From: Carallia brachiata
Taxonomy: Eukaryota; Streptophyta; Magnoliopsida; Malpighiales; Rhizophoraceae
Assembly (NCBI GenBank): GCA_021464245.1
Contig: JADCRB010000067.1
Coordinates: forward strand, 3,553,359 to 3,617,358
Direction of reading: 5' to 3'
Length of the DNA: 64,000 nucleotides
Shown here: positions 52,710-64,000 of the stretch, piece after piece
How the letters are laid out: each line of letters opens with the position of its first letter
How positions within the stretch are numbered: the stretch's first letter is position 1
Translations under genes and position numbers: made by a program
Notes under the pieces: model-generated
What the model saw: the letters and a program-made list of their open reading frames with translations, nothing else
Told to the model about the DNA's origin: nothing
The model's database searches: none

Positions 52710-54426
52710 ACAGTGCAAGACAAGTGTGTGGAGAAGAAGAATTTAGAGAAGGAGAAGAGGAGAATAGGAGTTTCATTGATAGTATTGGAGAGAGAAGGAG
52801 ACACTGAAAGAAATGCTCCAAACAATTTTCATAACTGACTCTTCCTGCACACTTCCCTCACTCTATATGCGTGGCCACAAAGCTTTCACCAACCGGAGTT
52901 TTCCTTCTTTTTCTTTTTTTTTTTTTCAGAAAGGGCCTGCTATGCGTTTAAAAATTGGACCGACTATGTGGCTTCTAGGTGTATATAGTTTCGTAATTAT
53001 TTCATATGACGTAGTAAAAGAAATTATATAATATAATAAAAAAATTAAAAAAAATTATATGATATATTATAAAAAATTATACGATGTATAATTAGTCATT
53101 AAAAGTTAAGATTTGTTGAAACGACTTTTTAAGAAATATCACAAAAAAATACACGTCTAACTAGTTATTAAAAATTAAAAATTTATTTATACGTTGTTAT
53201 AATTTTTTTTAATATTTATATAATTTCTTTTATATTGCCGTATATGCAATTATGAAAGATACTTAAAAAACAGCCACCAAGGTTTTTCCTTAAAATTTTT
53301 TGTCTAATTCTTTGTTCATTTGTTCGTGGAAGTGTAAAAAAATTTTAATTAATTTTATTTAATTATATTAAAAAAATATATATTATTGTATAAAATATAA
53401 ATATTGTAAAAATTAAATATTTGTTACACTTTGATTCTACAATCGAGCAAAAATTGGGACAAAAATCTCTCATTTTAGAAATTTCTCCTACTACAAGGAA
53501 ATCAATGAATACAAGAATAAGAAAATACCTAGACTTGGGCTTCAAATCACTTAGGGCTGGTTCCTAACTTGGTCCCAACACTATCTTGGTCCTAACACAA
53601 GGCATTTCAAGCGCAAAGAGCGAGAGGTTTAAATTTGATTGGAAAATTTCCTTTTTTTTTTTTTTGATCTGATTAATCGGAAATTTGTGATGATTTAATT
53701 AGAATTAGTCGAGATACATGACTTCATTAAAATTTACAGGTTCAGCGAGTATAGCAAGCAATACAATCTCTTAATTAGCCCAAAAGACCATTTGGCAAGC
53801 AATACAATCTGTTAATTAGGCCTTTTGGGCTATTTCTCTTCCGTGCGTGCGTAGTGTTTTTATTTCGATTACCATCTTTCCGATGGCGTTTACTGGGGCT
53901 CAAGGCACTGATCCATTTTCAGGATGACCATTTGCCTTGCTTAAAAGTTTGTATATCACCGCCAAATGTTGTGGTCTACTAATAGAAGTATCAAATGTTA
54001 TTATATTAGATTATGAGTTCGAGTACTTTTCGGAGCAATCGATGAGGCTAAACTTACATTAAAACTTTATGCGAGTTATGATGTAACTATCTGAACTGTT
54101 CACACTCACCCTAACTTCCGGTGCAGTGTTCCATGATAGGACAAGTAAGGACACCACCCATGCTTTTCCATTTTATTTACCAAAAAATAATAATATAATA
54201 AAATAAAGGTATGTATATCAAAAATTTAATGCGAATTCTGAATATCGAAAGTCTTAAACTTAAAAAAAAAAAAAAAAAAAAAAAGAGAGTTTGTTTACCT
54301 ACAAAGTGTGTTAAAAAAAATAAAAAATAAAAATGATAAAGTGTCTATATCGTCCTGACATTATAATAGGTAACCAATAGAAACAATCGCAACATAATAT
54401 AAATAACGATATAATCACATTGTCAC
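52710..54426. other. Spacer between the F-box gene and its decayed copy
   Basis: The left 150 bases are the F-box promoter and first UTR exon. The remainder is AT-rich with no recognisable gene. An A run of about 22 lies at 54260-54282. Confidence 0.5.
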
Positions 54427-57400
54427 CTAAGCCCTATACTCTAACAACTTGAGTAGGATCAATTCAGCAGTAGGAGGCAATCTGCTAAACAGCTTGTGTG
54501 CGTGCTCCTCTATTAAATTCAACAAAACCTGCTTCCTTTTTGAATTCTGCAAGCGGTAAGGAGATCTTCCAACGTCCAAAATTAGCTTATCAGGTGATTT
54601 GGCAATACAAAGCAACTGCTCAGCAAGCTCCACTTGATTTCTAGACCCATGAAGGCATTTTAACTCCATCACCTTAAGGCATTGGTGAGTTTATTTTTTG
54701 TCCTCCTGCAGCCTTTTTGGGATGGTTCCGTACGTGATTAAAAGATTGCAGGGATTGGAATGATTAGCATTCAAAGGGCACAAAGTAAAAAGCTGCTTCT
54801 GAAGCATTTCCGCTCCTGGAAAGGCCTAATTATTTCTTATAAATGCCGTTAATTCGAAAAAGCGGCTGAATACAATTAATTAGATTAAATTAATAATTAA
54901 TTATATTTAATGTGTAACTAAATAAAAGAAGAAAAAATGATTCATTTTTTTCACACTAAATACAGCTAATTGCACATTAAATCTGATTAATTATATTAGA
55001 GTGTTTTTTCAAACTTATTTTTATTCGCAAATATACTTTTTTTCATTTCTTATATAACACAGAGTAAAAGTATCCGAATGGAGTCGTTGTACTCTCTTTC
55101 TCAAGGCAAATTGAAGTCAGCCATCAACTATAGAAGAACAACTAGAATCCATGTAACATCGAACGTAAAATTGATCTATAGTAGCCCCCTGATGCAATTT
55201 TAAGCAGTGATCTACTCCTCTCACAAACCGCCCTCCGGACTCCTGAAGCCGTGAATCATCGTCGAATATCATCATCATATCCATATGATCGGGAAAAAGC
55301 AAATTGGGGGCCAAGTGTCCACAGCTTCTCCCATCGACGTGAAAGACAATTTCAACAATATGTGAACAATAATTTCGTCGGGCAATCGGTTGAAGAGGTC
55401 CTCCTCTTCTGAATTAGAGACCCTCTACAAACATAAAACAAAACATGACAAGGCCGGCCAATCCTCGCTGGCGAGACTGGTAGAATTATAAGATATATCA
55501 CTTTTTTCTTTAATTTTATGTTGAGCATTTACTTTATTAATTCAGAAAAATGCTCCTCACTTACCAGGTGATAAATTTAACTTCTACTAATCTTATTCAC
55601 TTCGTTTTTAATATGGACAATAAAACTCCTGGTAAACTAAAAAAAAAAATATTACCCTTTTTTTTCAATTTCAAAAACACAAGAAAAAAAAACAAAAAAA
55701 ACCAAAAACAAAAATAAAAACAAAAAAACCAAAAACAAAAACTTGTTTTTTGTAACGTTAATCTCGACCTTTACTTACCTCGCCCAATTCTTGATTTGAA
55801 ATTGTTCCCATCAGATGATGATGTCACGATAATTAATTCAACTGCAGAAAGCCAAAGTGATTGATTCTTGATTCTAAACTTTCTGGGTCAGACGAAGTTT
55901 TATCAAAATTACTCAGCACCTAAAAATCAAACAACTTTGAACCTGTTTAGAAACGGTGTCAATTTTTTATTTCTTTTTTTTATTTTTTATTTTTTATTTT
56001 TACTATTTGCTGAATTTTTGTATTTATTGTTGTCAATTTTTGTTTTTTTTTATAAGAAAAAAAAAAGATAGAAAAAGGATAGTGAGAGAAATGGTAAAAA
56101 TAGTATAAATATAGAGAGAAAAGTGAGAGAGAGAGAGAGAGATAAAGAGGGTAGAGAGAGAATGAGTAGAGAGAGAAAAAGGAGAGAGAAAGAGAGAATA
56201 AAGAGAATGAGTAGAGAGAATGACAGAAAGAGAAAGGGTTGAGAAAGAATGAGTAAACAGAATAGTAGAGAGAAAAAAATGAGAGAGAGAGTAGAGAGAG
56301 AATGAGTAGAGAAAATGACAGAGAGAGAAAAGAGAGAGAGGGTAGAGAAAGAATGAGTGGAGAGAAAAGAGAATGATAGAGAGAAAAATGAGAGAGAGAG
56401 GGCAGAGAGAGAATAAGTGGAGAGAATGGTAAAACAAGAAAAGAGGGAGAGAGTCTGGGTAGAGAGAGAATGAATAGAGAGATGAAAAGGAGAGAGAGAG
56501 AGTAGAGAGATAATAGTAGAGCGAGAAAAATGAGAGAGAATGTGGGTAGACAGAAAGGAGAGAGAATCTGGGTAGACAGAGAATGATGGACAGAAAAGAG
56601 AGAGGCAGAGAGAGAGGGCAGAGAGAAAACAGTAGAGAGAATGATATAGCAAGAAAAAGAAGAGAGAATGGTAGAGAGAGAAAAATGTGAGAGATAGCGG
56701 GTATAGAGAGATTGAGTAGAGAGAATGGTTGAGGGAGAAAAAGGAAAGAGAGAGAGAGTGAGTAGAGTGAGAATTAGTAGAGAGAATGGTAGAAAGAGAA
56801 GGAGAAAGAGGGTAGAGAAAGAATGAGTAGAGAGAGAAAAGAGGGAGAGAGAGAATGGTAGAGATAGAAAAAGGGGAAAGAGGGTAGAGAGAGAATTATA
56901 GAGATAGAAAAGGAGAGAGAGGTAGAGAGAGAATGAGTAGAGAGAATGACAGAGATAGAAAAGGAAAGAGAGGGTAGAAGAGAATGAGTAGAGAGAGAAT
57001 GACAGATAGAAAAGGGAAAGAGAGGGTAGAGAGAGAATAGTAAGAGAGAAAGATGAAAGAAAAAATATAAAGGGTAGATAGAGGATCAGTAAAGAGAGAT
57101 ATGGTAAATATGGTAAATAGAGAAAGAAAATGTTGTAAGAGAAAGTATAGAAAAAAAAGTGAAAAATAAAATCAGAAAGTTAGTTTTTATTGTTTTCTCA
57201 ATTTGTTTTTTTTCTCTGAAAAACACTTTTAACTTTTCAACAAAAAACAGAAAACAAAATCAATACCAAACATATATATATTTTTTTTTAAATAAACAGA
57301 AAATAAGGAATAAAATTCATGCCAAACGGACCCAAAAGCCTAAGTTCACTCCCAAAGTTACAATTGAAAGAAAATAATAATCTGGGAGAAATATTTAAAC

Positions 57401-57510
57401 AATTAGCCATCTTAAAAGGAAAAAAAAAAAAAAATGTTTTCAAAGACAAAAATCCTAATAGAATGCAATGTGGAAGACACCTTACCTCCTGACAGCATAA
57501 GACAAGCGTA
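54427..57510 (-). pseudogene. Decayed tandem duplicate of the F-box/FBD gene
   Basis: Recognisable pieces occur in the same order and strand as the intact gene. A UTR exon with donor lies near 57485 (CTTACCTCCTGACAG matches 52700). Coding exon 1 is at 55811-55779, still 33 bases with an intact donor. Part of exon 2 is at 55424-55085, a fragment of exon 2 at about 54780-54830, and exon 4 at about 54700-54427. Exon 3 is missing. Exon 2 has lost about 28 bases within the F-box (LSFIEAAQTSVLSRRW becomes a frameshifted joint near 55345) and carries an AT-rich insert at about 54840-55080. It cannot make an F-box protein. The open pieces at 55117-55314 and 54427-54672 are remnants, not genes. The 5' intron is expanded by the GAGA repeat. 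Confidence 0.85.
56065..57135. repeat. GAGA-rich imperfect minisatellite, about 1.07 kb
   Basis: The plus strand is almost all A, G and occasional T, built from variants of GAGAGAATGAGTAGAGAGA with drifting unit lengths. Pyrimidines are rare on the plus strand. It lies in the 5' intron of the decayed F-box copy; the corresponding intron of the intact gene is only about 213 bases. Long Ser/Leu-rich frames on the minus strand are products of the repeat and not genes. Confidence 0.9.
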
Positions 57511-59850
57511 CGGCCGCCGAGGTAATTTGCCGGAAGAGAGCAAGGGCGACGTCTTGTTCAACACTTTAACTTCATTTTTTTTTTGTTGGTCATTTTCGGG
57601 TTGATTCTGTAATTATTATTATGATTTATTTCGTGAGAAAGTTAAGCCCAAAAGAGAAGGGACGTGGTAAAAATTAAAGGGGCCTATTACATAATCGAAA
57701 TAATTGATTTAAATTTTTTCTAAAATATAATTCATTGAATTTATTGTGTAACTATTTTAATTATAAGTACAATTAAATGAAAAAAATTATCTTTTTATTA
57801 TACAATAAATTTAGTTGATTATACAACGAATTCAACAAGTTGTAGTTCCGCAAAATCTTTTGACAACTTCTTCTCCTGACCATACAATTTTTCCCAAAAT
57901 TAAATTCTCAATCACACTTTTAATTAATAAATTTAATAATTATTTGAATTAATACTTTCTTTATTTTTTCTATATGATTTCAGTAACTTTTCTTTCCCAT
58001 TTGTCTATGCATTGTGTTTATTTATTTATTTCTTTTCTATTTATTTTTGTTCTCTAATAAATATTGAATTTGAGAAATTTTTTAATATAATATTATTGTA
58101 GAAAGATTTATTTATAAATTTGGTTTAATTTTAATTATTTTTTATATAAGGATTTTAAAATAGACAATAATTATAATAAAATTAAATTAATTATAAATAT
58201 ATAAAAATATAGGTGTGGAGTGGGGCATTAGAGCACTTACATCTATCCAGTCACTTCACACCTATATGTTTTGAAAATTAACTTTATAAAAATTTATTGG
58301 ACACACAACTATAAGAACGTAGTAAATATATAGTAATTTAGACTATTGAATAATAAAATATATATTAAATGTCATTAAATTAATTATATATCTCACTAAA
58401 TGCATATACCTAGATTTGCTCAATAAATTTTGAGGATTTTAGGTGTCCAACACAAGTATGGCAATTGACAGAAGAAGGAAGACATAAATTATCCTAGAAT
58501 TCAACAGAAAAATAAAATTTTTTTTGGACCAAGTTTTTAAAGGTAGGGAATCAATTGGCAAATTTTATGTGCTAAATTGGCAAAACTGTGTTACAGACAA
58601 AGCTGGCAAAGTGAGACTTTTGAGAAGTGGATATTTTTGTCCTTGATTCGAAGATTTTTTTTCCTTAATCTTAAACCTCAACCTAAAAAAGGGGAATTCT
58701 ACTACGACACATGTTGACAAGTGATATTTCTGGCCAAGTGAAATCGACCTTTCAAGTAGGTACAATTTAACTAATCGTAGAGATAGGGAGGGGAAGAGAA
58801 AATGCTGGATAGACATTTGGATATGCTAAAATCCAATCATTACAACATACAAACAATTTGCTAACGTAGATGTCAAGGTTATGTGTGGGAGCAAAACTAG
58901 CCACCAATGGGAGCCAAAGATTGGCAGGCCGAAAAAAAGATGCCCAAACCTGAAAGGAAGGTCTCCATTCCTCCTGCCTTAAGTATCGGTGGATGGAAAA
59001 GCAGACTGTGGTTGATAGACAACGATGGGTTAGGAGGAGTTGGACCAGAGTGGAGCTTCAACAACCACAAACTTACCAATAGGTCAATTTCCTCCCTTTC
59101 CCACCCATAAGTGGACTCCATACTGCTCGACTTCTTGTCCATCAACCCCATAATTTGGATTGGCCAAGCCTCGCATGAGTGGCTTGGTCCAATTCAATTC
59201 GTTTCTTGTAGCTTACCTATTTTTTCAATTTTCAACTGCCAAACACTCCCGTTCATGTGTAGCGACTAGCGACCAGCCTTAAACCCGCATGCCGCCCAAA
59301 GCCACAGCAACAATAGAAAACTTGAAGGAGATAGTGAAGCTAAATGTACAACTAACCCCATTCAGTTGTAGAAAAATTGATGACTCTTACTCGATACTCG
59401 ATACTGTAAAATTTACTCTTCAATGAATTTAGTGTAAAGACATAACCTAATGTACGGTACAACCAGCGCCAACATTCTAGCCGTGGCCGGTAAAAAGCAC
59501 AACATAAAGCAAGTCACTAAATTTGCAGGATAAAATGATATTTTATCAGGAGAGAAAAAAGACTTGGGTCTGCATTTTATGCGTCAAAAATTACAAAACT
59601 GAAATCAGGAGATCAGGCACCCTTTTTTTTTCGCATCTTTTAAAACTAGAGTGGTGTAGCAATATAATCGAAGACCTCATAACATTAAAAGCTCTAAGAC
59701 AGGTCCGCGAGTCGGTTACAAATTCAAGAATTTCTTAAAACCAACTCTCCTTTTCAATCTATATAGATCCATTTACCACTTATGAACAACAGCAGAAAGC
59801 TTTATCAGCCTCTTATTGAAGCAAAAAGAGACCAAACGATGCGAGGCCTC
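57511..59850. other. Spacer with one MITE-like element and the transketolase 3'UTR
   Basis: AT-rich, except a GC-richer block at 58880-59300 whose short frames match nothing I know. A family B MITE-like element lies at 57721-57890. The transketolase 3'UTR occupies the right end. Confidence 0.5.
57721..57890. mobile_element. MITE-like element, family B, copy 2
   Basis: It shares with the element at 9671-9835 an imperfect inverted arrangement and the interior AATTATAAGTACAAT. Left arm: TCATTGAATTTATTGTGTAA; right arm, in reverse complement: TGTTGAATTCGTTGTATAAT. The boundaries are approximate and no target-site duplication was defined. Confidence 0.5.
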
Positions 59851-62800
59851 TTAGAAAATGCCTCTTTGGCCATTTTCTCCAACCCAAACCCCCAATGCCA
59901 AACAATAAGAATTTGCGGAAATCTGTAAACTCAACCTACGAAACTTCTTTGCCGCAGCAACAACAGCCTCCGGTGTGATACCAAACCCCTGGTATATCTT
60001 GCCCGCCGGTGCACTTGCCCCAAATCGGTCGATGCCAATTGCCTTCCCCTTGCTTCCAATAATCTTTTCCCACCCAAATGTTGATCCTGCTTCAATGCTA
60101 ATCCTAGCGCATACAGCAGGTGGCAAAACACTTTCCTTGTAAGCATCTGACTGCTCATCAAAAAGCTCCCACGAAACAAGAGAGACAACTCTAACAGATT
60201 TGCCTTCCTTTCTAAGCTCTTCAGCAGCTTTAGCAGCAATAGACAGCTCAGAACCGGTTCCAATCAAAATGACATCAGGCTTGTTACCTGAAGAGTTATC
60301 TGAAATGATGTAGCCACCCTTTTCAACTCCCTCAATGGAGGTTCCAGCCAGTTGGGGCAGCTTTTGCCTAGAGAGGGCCAGGATAGATGGTCTCTTCCTG
60401 TTGAGGATAGCAACCTTGTATGCACCAGCAGTTTCATTTCCATCAGCTGGGCGGAGCATCAAAATGTTGGGCATTGCACGGAAGCTTGCCAGGTGCTCAA
60501 TTGGCTGATGGGTTGGTCCGTCTTCTCCGAGACCGATTGAATCATGGGTCATCACATAGATGACTCCAGCCTCGCACAAGGCAGAGATCCTTATGGCAGC
60601 TCTCATGTAGTCAGTGAAAACAAAGAAAGTAGCACAGTATGGAATCAGGCCAGGACTGTGAAGTGCAATGCCATTGCAGATGGCTCCCATTCCGTGCTCC
60701 CTGACACCAAACCTAACATTTCTTTCTTCGGGTGTGTCCTTTTGGAAGTCTCCAAACATTTTCAATAAGGTCATATTGGAAGAGGCAAGATCTGCACTGC
60801 CACCCAGAAGACCAGGAAACACTTTGGCAAGTGCATTTAGGTTCTGTTGAGACAGATTTCTGGTAGCATCTGCTGGACTCTCGGGAGTGTATGTCTGGAA
60901 AATTGGAAGAACAAATTATGAATAAATGATCCATTTCTAACAACTGACTTGCTAACTTAATTATTAGGGCAAGAGCTTGTCCGAACATGCAAATCAGGCA
61001 TGCAATGTTATAACCTGCCAAAGAGCTTGGCCCATGTACTGGAATAGCAATCTCTAATTAACAGATTGATCAGTATTCCTGCACACCGCATCTGATTTCC
61101 GTAACAAAATCTTCATCGCTAACATTAGTAGAGAATGTCATTTCTAAGGAAAATCAAAGCTCTACTCACCGGAAGTGCTTTTTCCCAACCAGCAGGTAAT
61201 TCACCACTGATGATAGACTTCAATTCTGCAGCATCCTCCTTGTATTTCTTCTCATACTCAGCAAACTTGGCATTCCATTCAGCTTCAAAAGCAGCACCCC
61301 CTGGGACATGGCGACTCCAATGCCTACAGAACAAACCAGACAGTTTGATGATTGCCAATGTATTGCAACAAAAAAGATGGAAACCTAGATTACATGTACT
61401 TACTTCTTAACATCCTCTGGTACATGGAAAGGCTCGTATGGCCATCCCAGGTTCTTCCTAGTCGCTTCAACTTCCTTGGCACCCAGCGCACTCCCATGTA
61501 CACTGTATGTATTTGCCTTGTTTGGAGACCCAAAACCAATGGTTGTGGTGACCTAGGAAAAATGAAAAAAAGAAAAATCAGCAAAAACCATAAGTCTATG
61601 AAGCGCAAAAATCAATGTGGTACAGAGTTTAATGGCAACTTCAATGAGCATTTAGACATGCCACTGCATGACCTATTAATGCCTAGACAGTGGAACATAT
61701 ACACTACTGATTTTGTCAAATATCACTTAAAAGAATACAATAAGAGATGAAGGTTGTAACCTTGATCATGGTGGGTTTGTCTTTCACAGCCTTTGCCTCC
61801 TTGATGGCAGCACGAATATCATCATAGCCAGTGTTGCCATTCTTCACCCAGATTACATGCCAACCAAGAGCCTCAAAACGTTTGCCAACATCCTCAGTAA
61901 ATGCTATCTCTGTGTCACCATCAATGGAAATGTGATTGTCATCGTAAAAAGCTATCAGCTTTCCTAGCCCCCAGTGCCCAGCAAGGGAACAAACTTCATT
62001 TGAAACTCCCTCCATTTGGCAACCATCTCCCAATATAACATACCTGTAAAGACAATCACAAATTACTCTTTTTTTTCCAAAAAGCAGACCTAACCATCCA
62101 ACAAAAGCAACAAACTATTAAAGAGCAATATGTAAAGACGATTATTTTACGTGTAATGATCAACAATCTCAATGTCCGGTTTGTTGAAGCGAGCAGCCAG
62201 GTGCCTCTCTGCAAGGGCTAAACCAACAGCATTGGCAATGCCCTGTCCAAGAGGACCTACACAGAAAAACATGCAATCCTTGATCTTGCATTTCAGTGAG
62301 TGAAAAATTAAATCTGCAAACATCAAAAGGTAACAACAATAACGGAACAAACAGAACACGAAAAAGGCAGAAAAACCTAACCAGTTGTGACTTCAACGCC
62401 AGGAGTCTCAAAGTTCTCAGGATGTCCTGGGGTCCTGCTTCCCCATTGACGGAATTGCTTCAAATCTTCGTCCTATCAATCCCATATAACGCAGTTTTTA
62501 ACAAAAAAAAATCAATAAAAACAAGTTCCAAACTTTTAATAACAGACAACATTTGAAGATCTAAGAAACAAACTTTGAGTGCACAAAAGCATGTTTTTTT
62601 AATGATTTAGTACAAGAAAGTTTTGTAAAATAACACACATATATATAAATACAAGGAAAAAGCTACGTAACAAGCTTCGTAACCACGTTGTAAAAGATAG
62701 AAAGTTGATATATAAAAATATAAAGAAATAAATTACGAAAATGTATTAAATTTTAAAAAATAAATAAATACATTATCTGGGTTTTACAGATTGCGTAAGT

Positions 62801-63389
62801 GTACAATGGTACTTTAAATATAAAACTTGAGCAGACAACATTAAAAGGGTAGAAAAAAATGTTACGAAAAAAAAGCTGCAAAAAGAACAAACCTTGACAC
62901 TGTCGTAACCAGCAAGATGAAGCAGAGCATACTGCAACATGCAGCCATGGCCGGCGGACAAAACAAACCGATCACGGTTGAACCAATAAGGATTCTGGGG
63001 TTATATCTCATCACCTCGTCGTACAAAATATGACCCATCGGAGCACAACCCATGGGGAGACCCGGGTGACCCGAATTGGCCTTCTCCACGGCGTCAATGG
63101 CGAGGAATCTAATGGTATTGACAGACTTCCCGACCAAGGAAGTCTCAGTGGTGGCGTCGAGAGTTTCCACTGCTGCAGCACGAACTTGGCGTGGTGCTGG
63201 GAGGCGGCGCCGTCGTGAGGAAGAAGAAGTGGTGGCAGTGGCGGTGGTGGAGGTGGACTTGAGGCCTGAGAAGGTGGGGAGACAGAGGCGGCTGTGGTGG
63301 TGGTGGTCGGAGGACTGGGCTGAGCCATGGTGAGAGAAGGCTCGAGCCAGCAGGGCCTGAGATAGCGTCAGCGACGAAGTGGATGCCAT
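59851..63389 (-). CDS. Transketolase, plastid (two one-base frame breaks)
   Basis: Seven minus-strand exons: 63389-62893, 62472-62382, 62256-62151, 62043-61761, 61552-61404, 61323-61170, 60894-59851. It moves two-carbon units in the Calvin cycle and pentose phosphate pathway, using thiamine diphosphate; one product, erythrose-4-phosphate, feeds the shikimate pathway. Motifs: a Ser/Thr/Arg-rich transit peptide, [29 protein letters not shown] (thiamine diphosphate), [17 protein letters not shown] and [13 protein letters not shown]. Break 1 is at 62996, where one T (A on the coding strand) is missing, so [17 protein letters not shown] continues in another frame. Break 2 is near the 3' end, about 59945-59955: without a missing A the frame runs 28 codons past a normal AAKEVS-like end, whose stop would be at 59936. 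With both repaired the protein would be about 746 residues, the usual length. Confidence 0.94.
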
Positions 63390-63404
63390 TATTTCCTTTT
63401 GAAT

Positions 63405-63425
63405 TCTCTCTCTCTCTCTCTCTCT
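63405..63425. repeat. CT microsatellite in the transketolase 5'UTR
   Basis: A pure TC/CT tract on the plus strand, 16 bases upstream of the start codon in transcript terms, so GA-rich in the mRNA leader. GAGA tracts in plant 5' regions can bind BPC factors; that it does so here is inference. Confidence 0.7.
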
Positions 63426-63673
63426 GTTTTTTCTTTGGTTTCTCAGACTCTGCTCTTTGGTCTGCTTTGCTTTGTTGCAGAAGAAGAAGAAGAAGAAGAA
63501 GGGAGAGCAAGTGGGTGTTGTGTTTTTTTTGTTTTACTTCATAAAAAAATTGAACCAACAACTCTTGATCTTGAAATTTTCATTGTAGGAGAGCTGCTGA
63601 CCGTTAGATTCAAAGAAAAGCTCGATCTTTACCGTTGACTATGGCTAGGTGCTTGAGAAATGCTCTGCCTTTC

Positions 63674-63680
63674 ATTTATA
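63674..63680 (-). promoter_or_regulatory. Possible TATA box of transketolase
   Basis: TATAAAT on the minus strand about 285 bases upstream of the ATG, in a suitable position for a leader of about 250 bases. No other good candidate lies nearer. Confidence 0.4.
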
Positions 63681-64000
63681 CAGGATAAGGATTTTTTTAG
63701 TCCTAAATCTTTAGGTTTTTTTACGTTTGAGTCCTAAACCTTTTTGACATTTCATTTGAGTCCTAAACTTTTTGATTTTCTACCAAATTAGTCCCTCTGT
63801 TTAACAAAAGTGATCAATCTATTAAAAAATAATTTTAACTTTACAAAAAATTATTTAAAAAAGATTAAATATATGAATTGAATGTCTTTTTTATAAAAAA
63901 ATATACATGTTGCCTATTTAATTCGTATATTTGTTAATTAAAAAAATATTTAATATGCATATTTTGTTGATGAAAAAAATATTTAACTCATGTATTTAAG
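63681..64000. other. AT-rich sequence at the window end
   Basis: Nothing recognisable. The stretch at 63698-63800 has short near-repeats of GTCCTAAA. Confidence 0.5.

Noticed and set aside
54427..55314. Two separate small F-box-related genes
   Set aside because: They correspond to exons 4 and 2 of the neighbouring F-box gene in order and strand, with exon loss and a deletion, so they are one decayed copy.
56033..56652. Two overlapping minus-strand Ser/Leu-rich frames of 134 and 200 residues
   Set aside because: They are the complement of the GAGA repeat read in two frames. Any long GA tract gives such frames; there is no domain or start context.

Overview
The window is nuclear DNA from a flowering plant, almost certainly a eudicot and probably woody. 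Genes are split by short GT-AG introns and separated by AT-rich spacers. Products include plastid proteins (EPSP synthase, transketolase), a Golgi pectin-precursor enzyme, an F-box/FBD protein and an angiosperm-type geranyl diphosphate synthase small subunit. No species can be named from sequence alone.

Layout, left to right: AT-rich spacer with a MITE (1986-2448) and a 249-bp tandem duplication (3926-4423); GPPS small-subunit gene (+, 4789-5693, frameshifted); S40/DUF584 senescence-regulator gene (-, 7879-8447, frameshifted); complex I assembly factor NDUFAF2-like (+, 11085-14132, 9 exons); mitochondrial-type aconitase (+, 16297-22727, 20 exons, two frame breaks); eIF1/SUI1 (+, 25745-26083, with a 5'UTR intron); tRNA 2'-phosphotransferase (+, 27415-30741, 8 exons, SINE in intron 1); putative Golgi glycosyltransferase (+, 31914-34460, 7 exons); UDP-glucuronate 4-epimerase (-, 36577-37924, intronless, two frame breaks); a 5.4-kb spacer; EPSP synthase (-, 43354-46686, 8 exons, intact); F-box/FBD gene (-, 49503-52462) followed by a decayed tandem copy (54427-57510) whose 5' intron is swollen by a GAGA-rich repeat; plastid transketolase (-, 59851-63389, 7 exons, two frame breaks).

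The genes are mostly unrelated housekeeping loci. The only metabolic link is that transketolase makes erythrose-4-phosphate, which feeds the shikimate pathway containing EPSP synthase. I regard their 13-kb proximity as probably chance.

The strongest pattern across the window is about eight single-base frame breaks in otherwise well-conserved coding sequence. Several lie in short homopolymers, and at least five look like one missing base. They affect five of eleven genes, while splice sites and reading frames elsewhere are perfect. This looks more like residual long-read consensus error than simultaneous pseudogene formation. Other notable structures are two MITE families each present twice, two SINEs (one with a perfect 15-bp target-site duplication), and the F-box tandem duplication. 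I found no convincing new molecular system.
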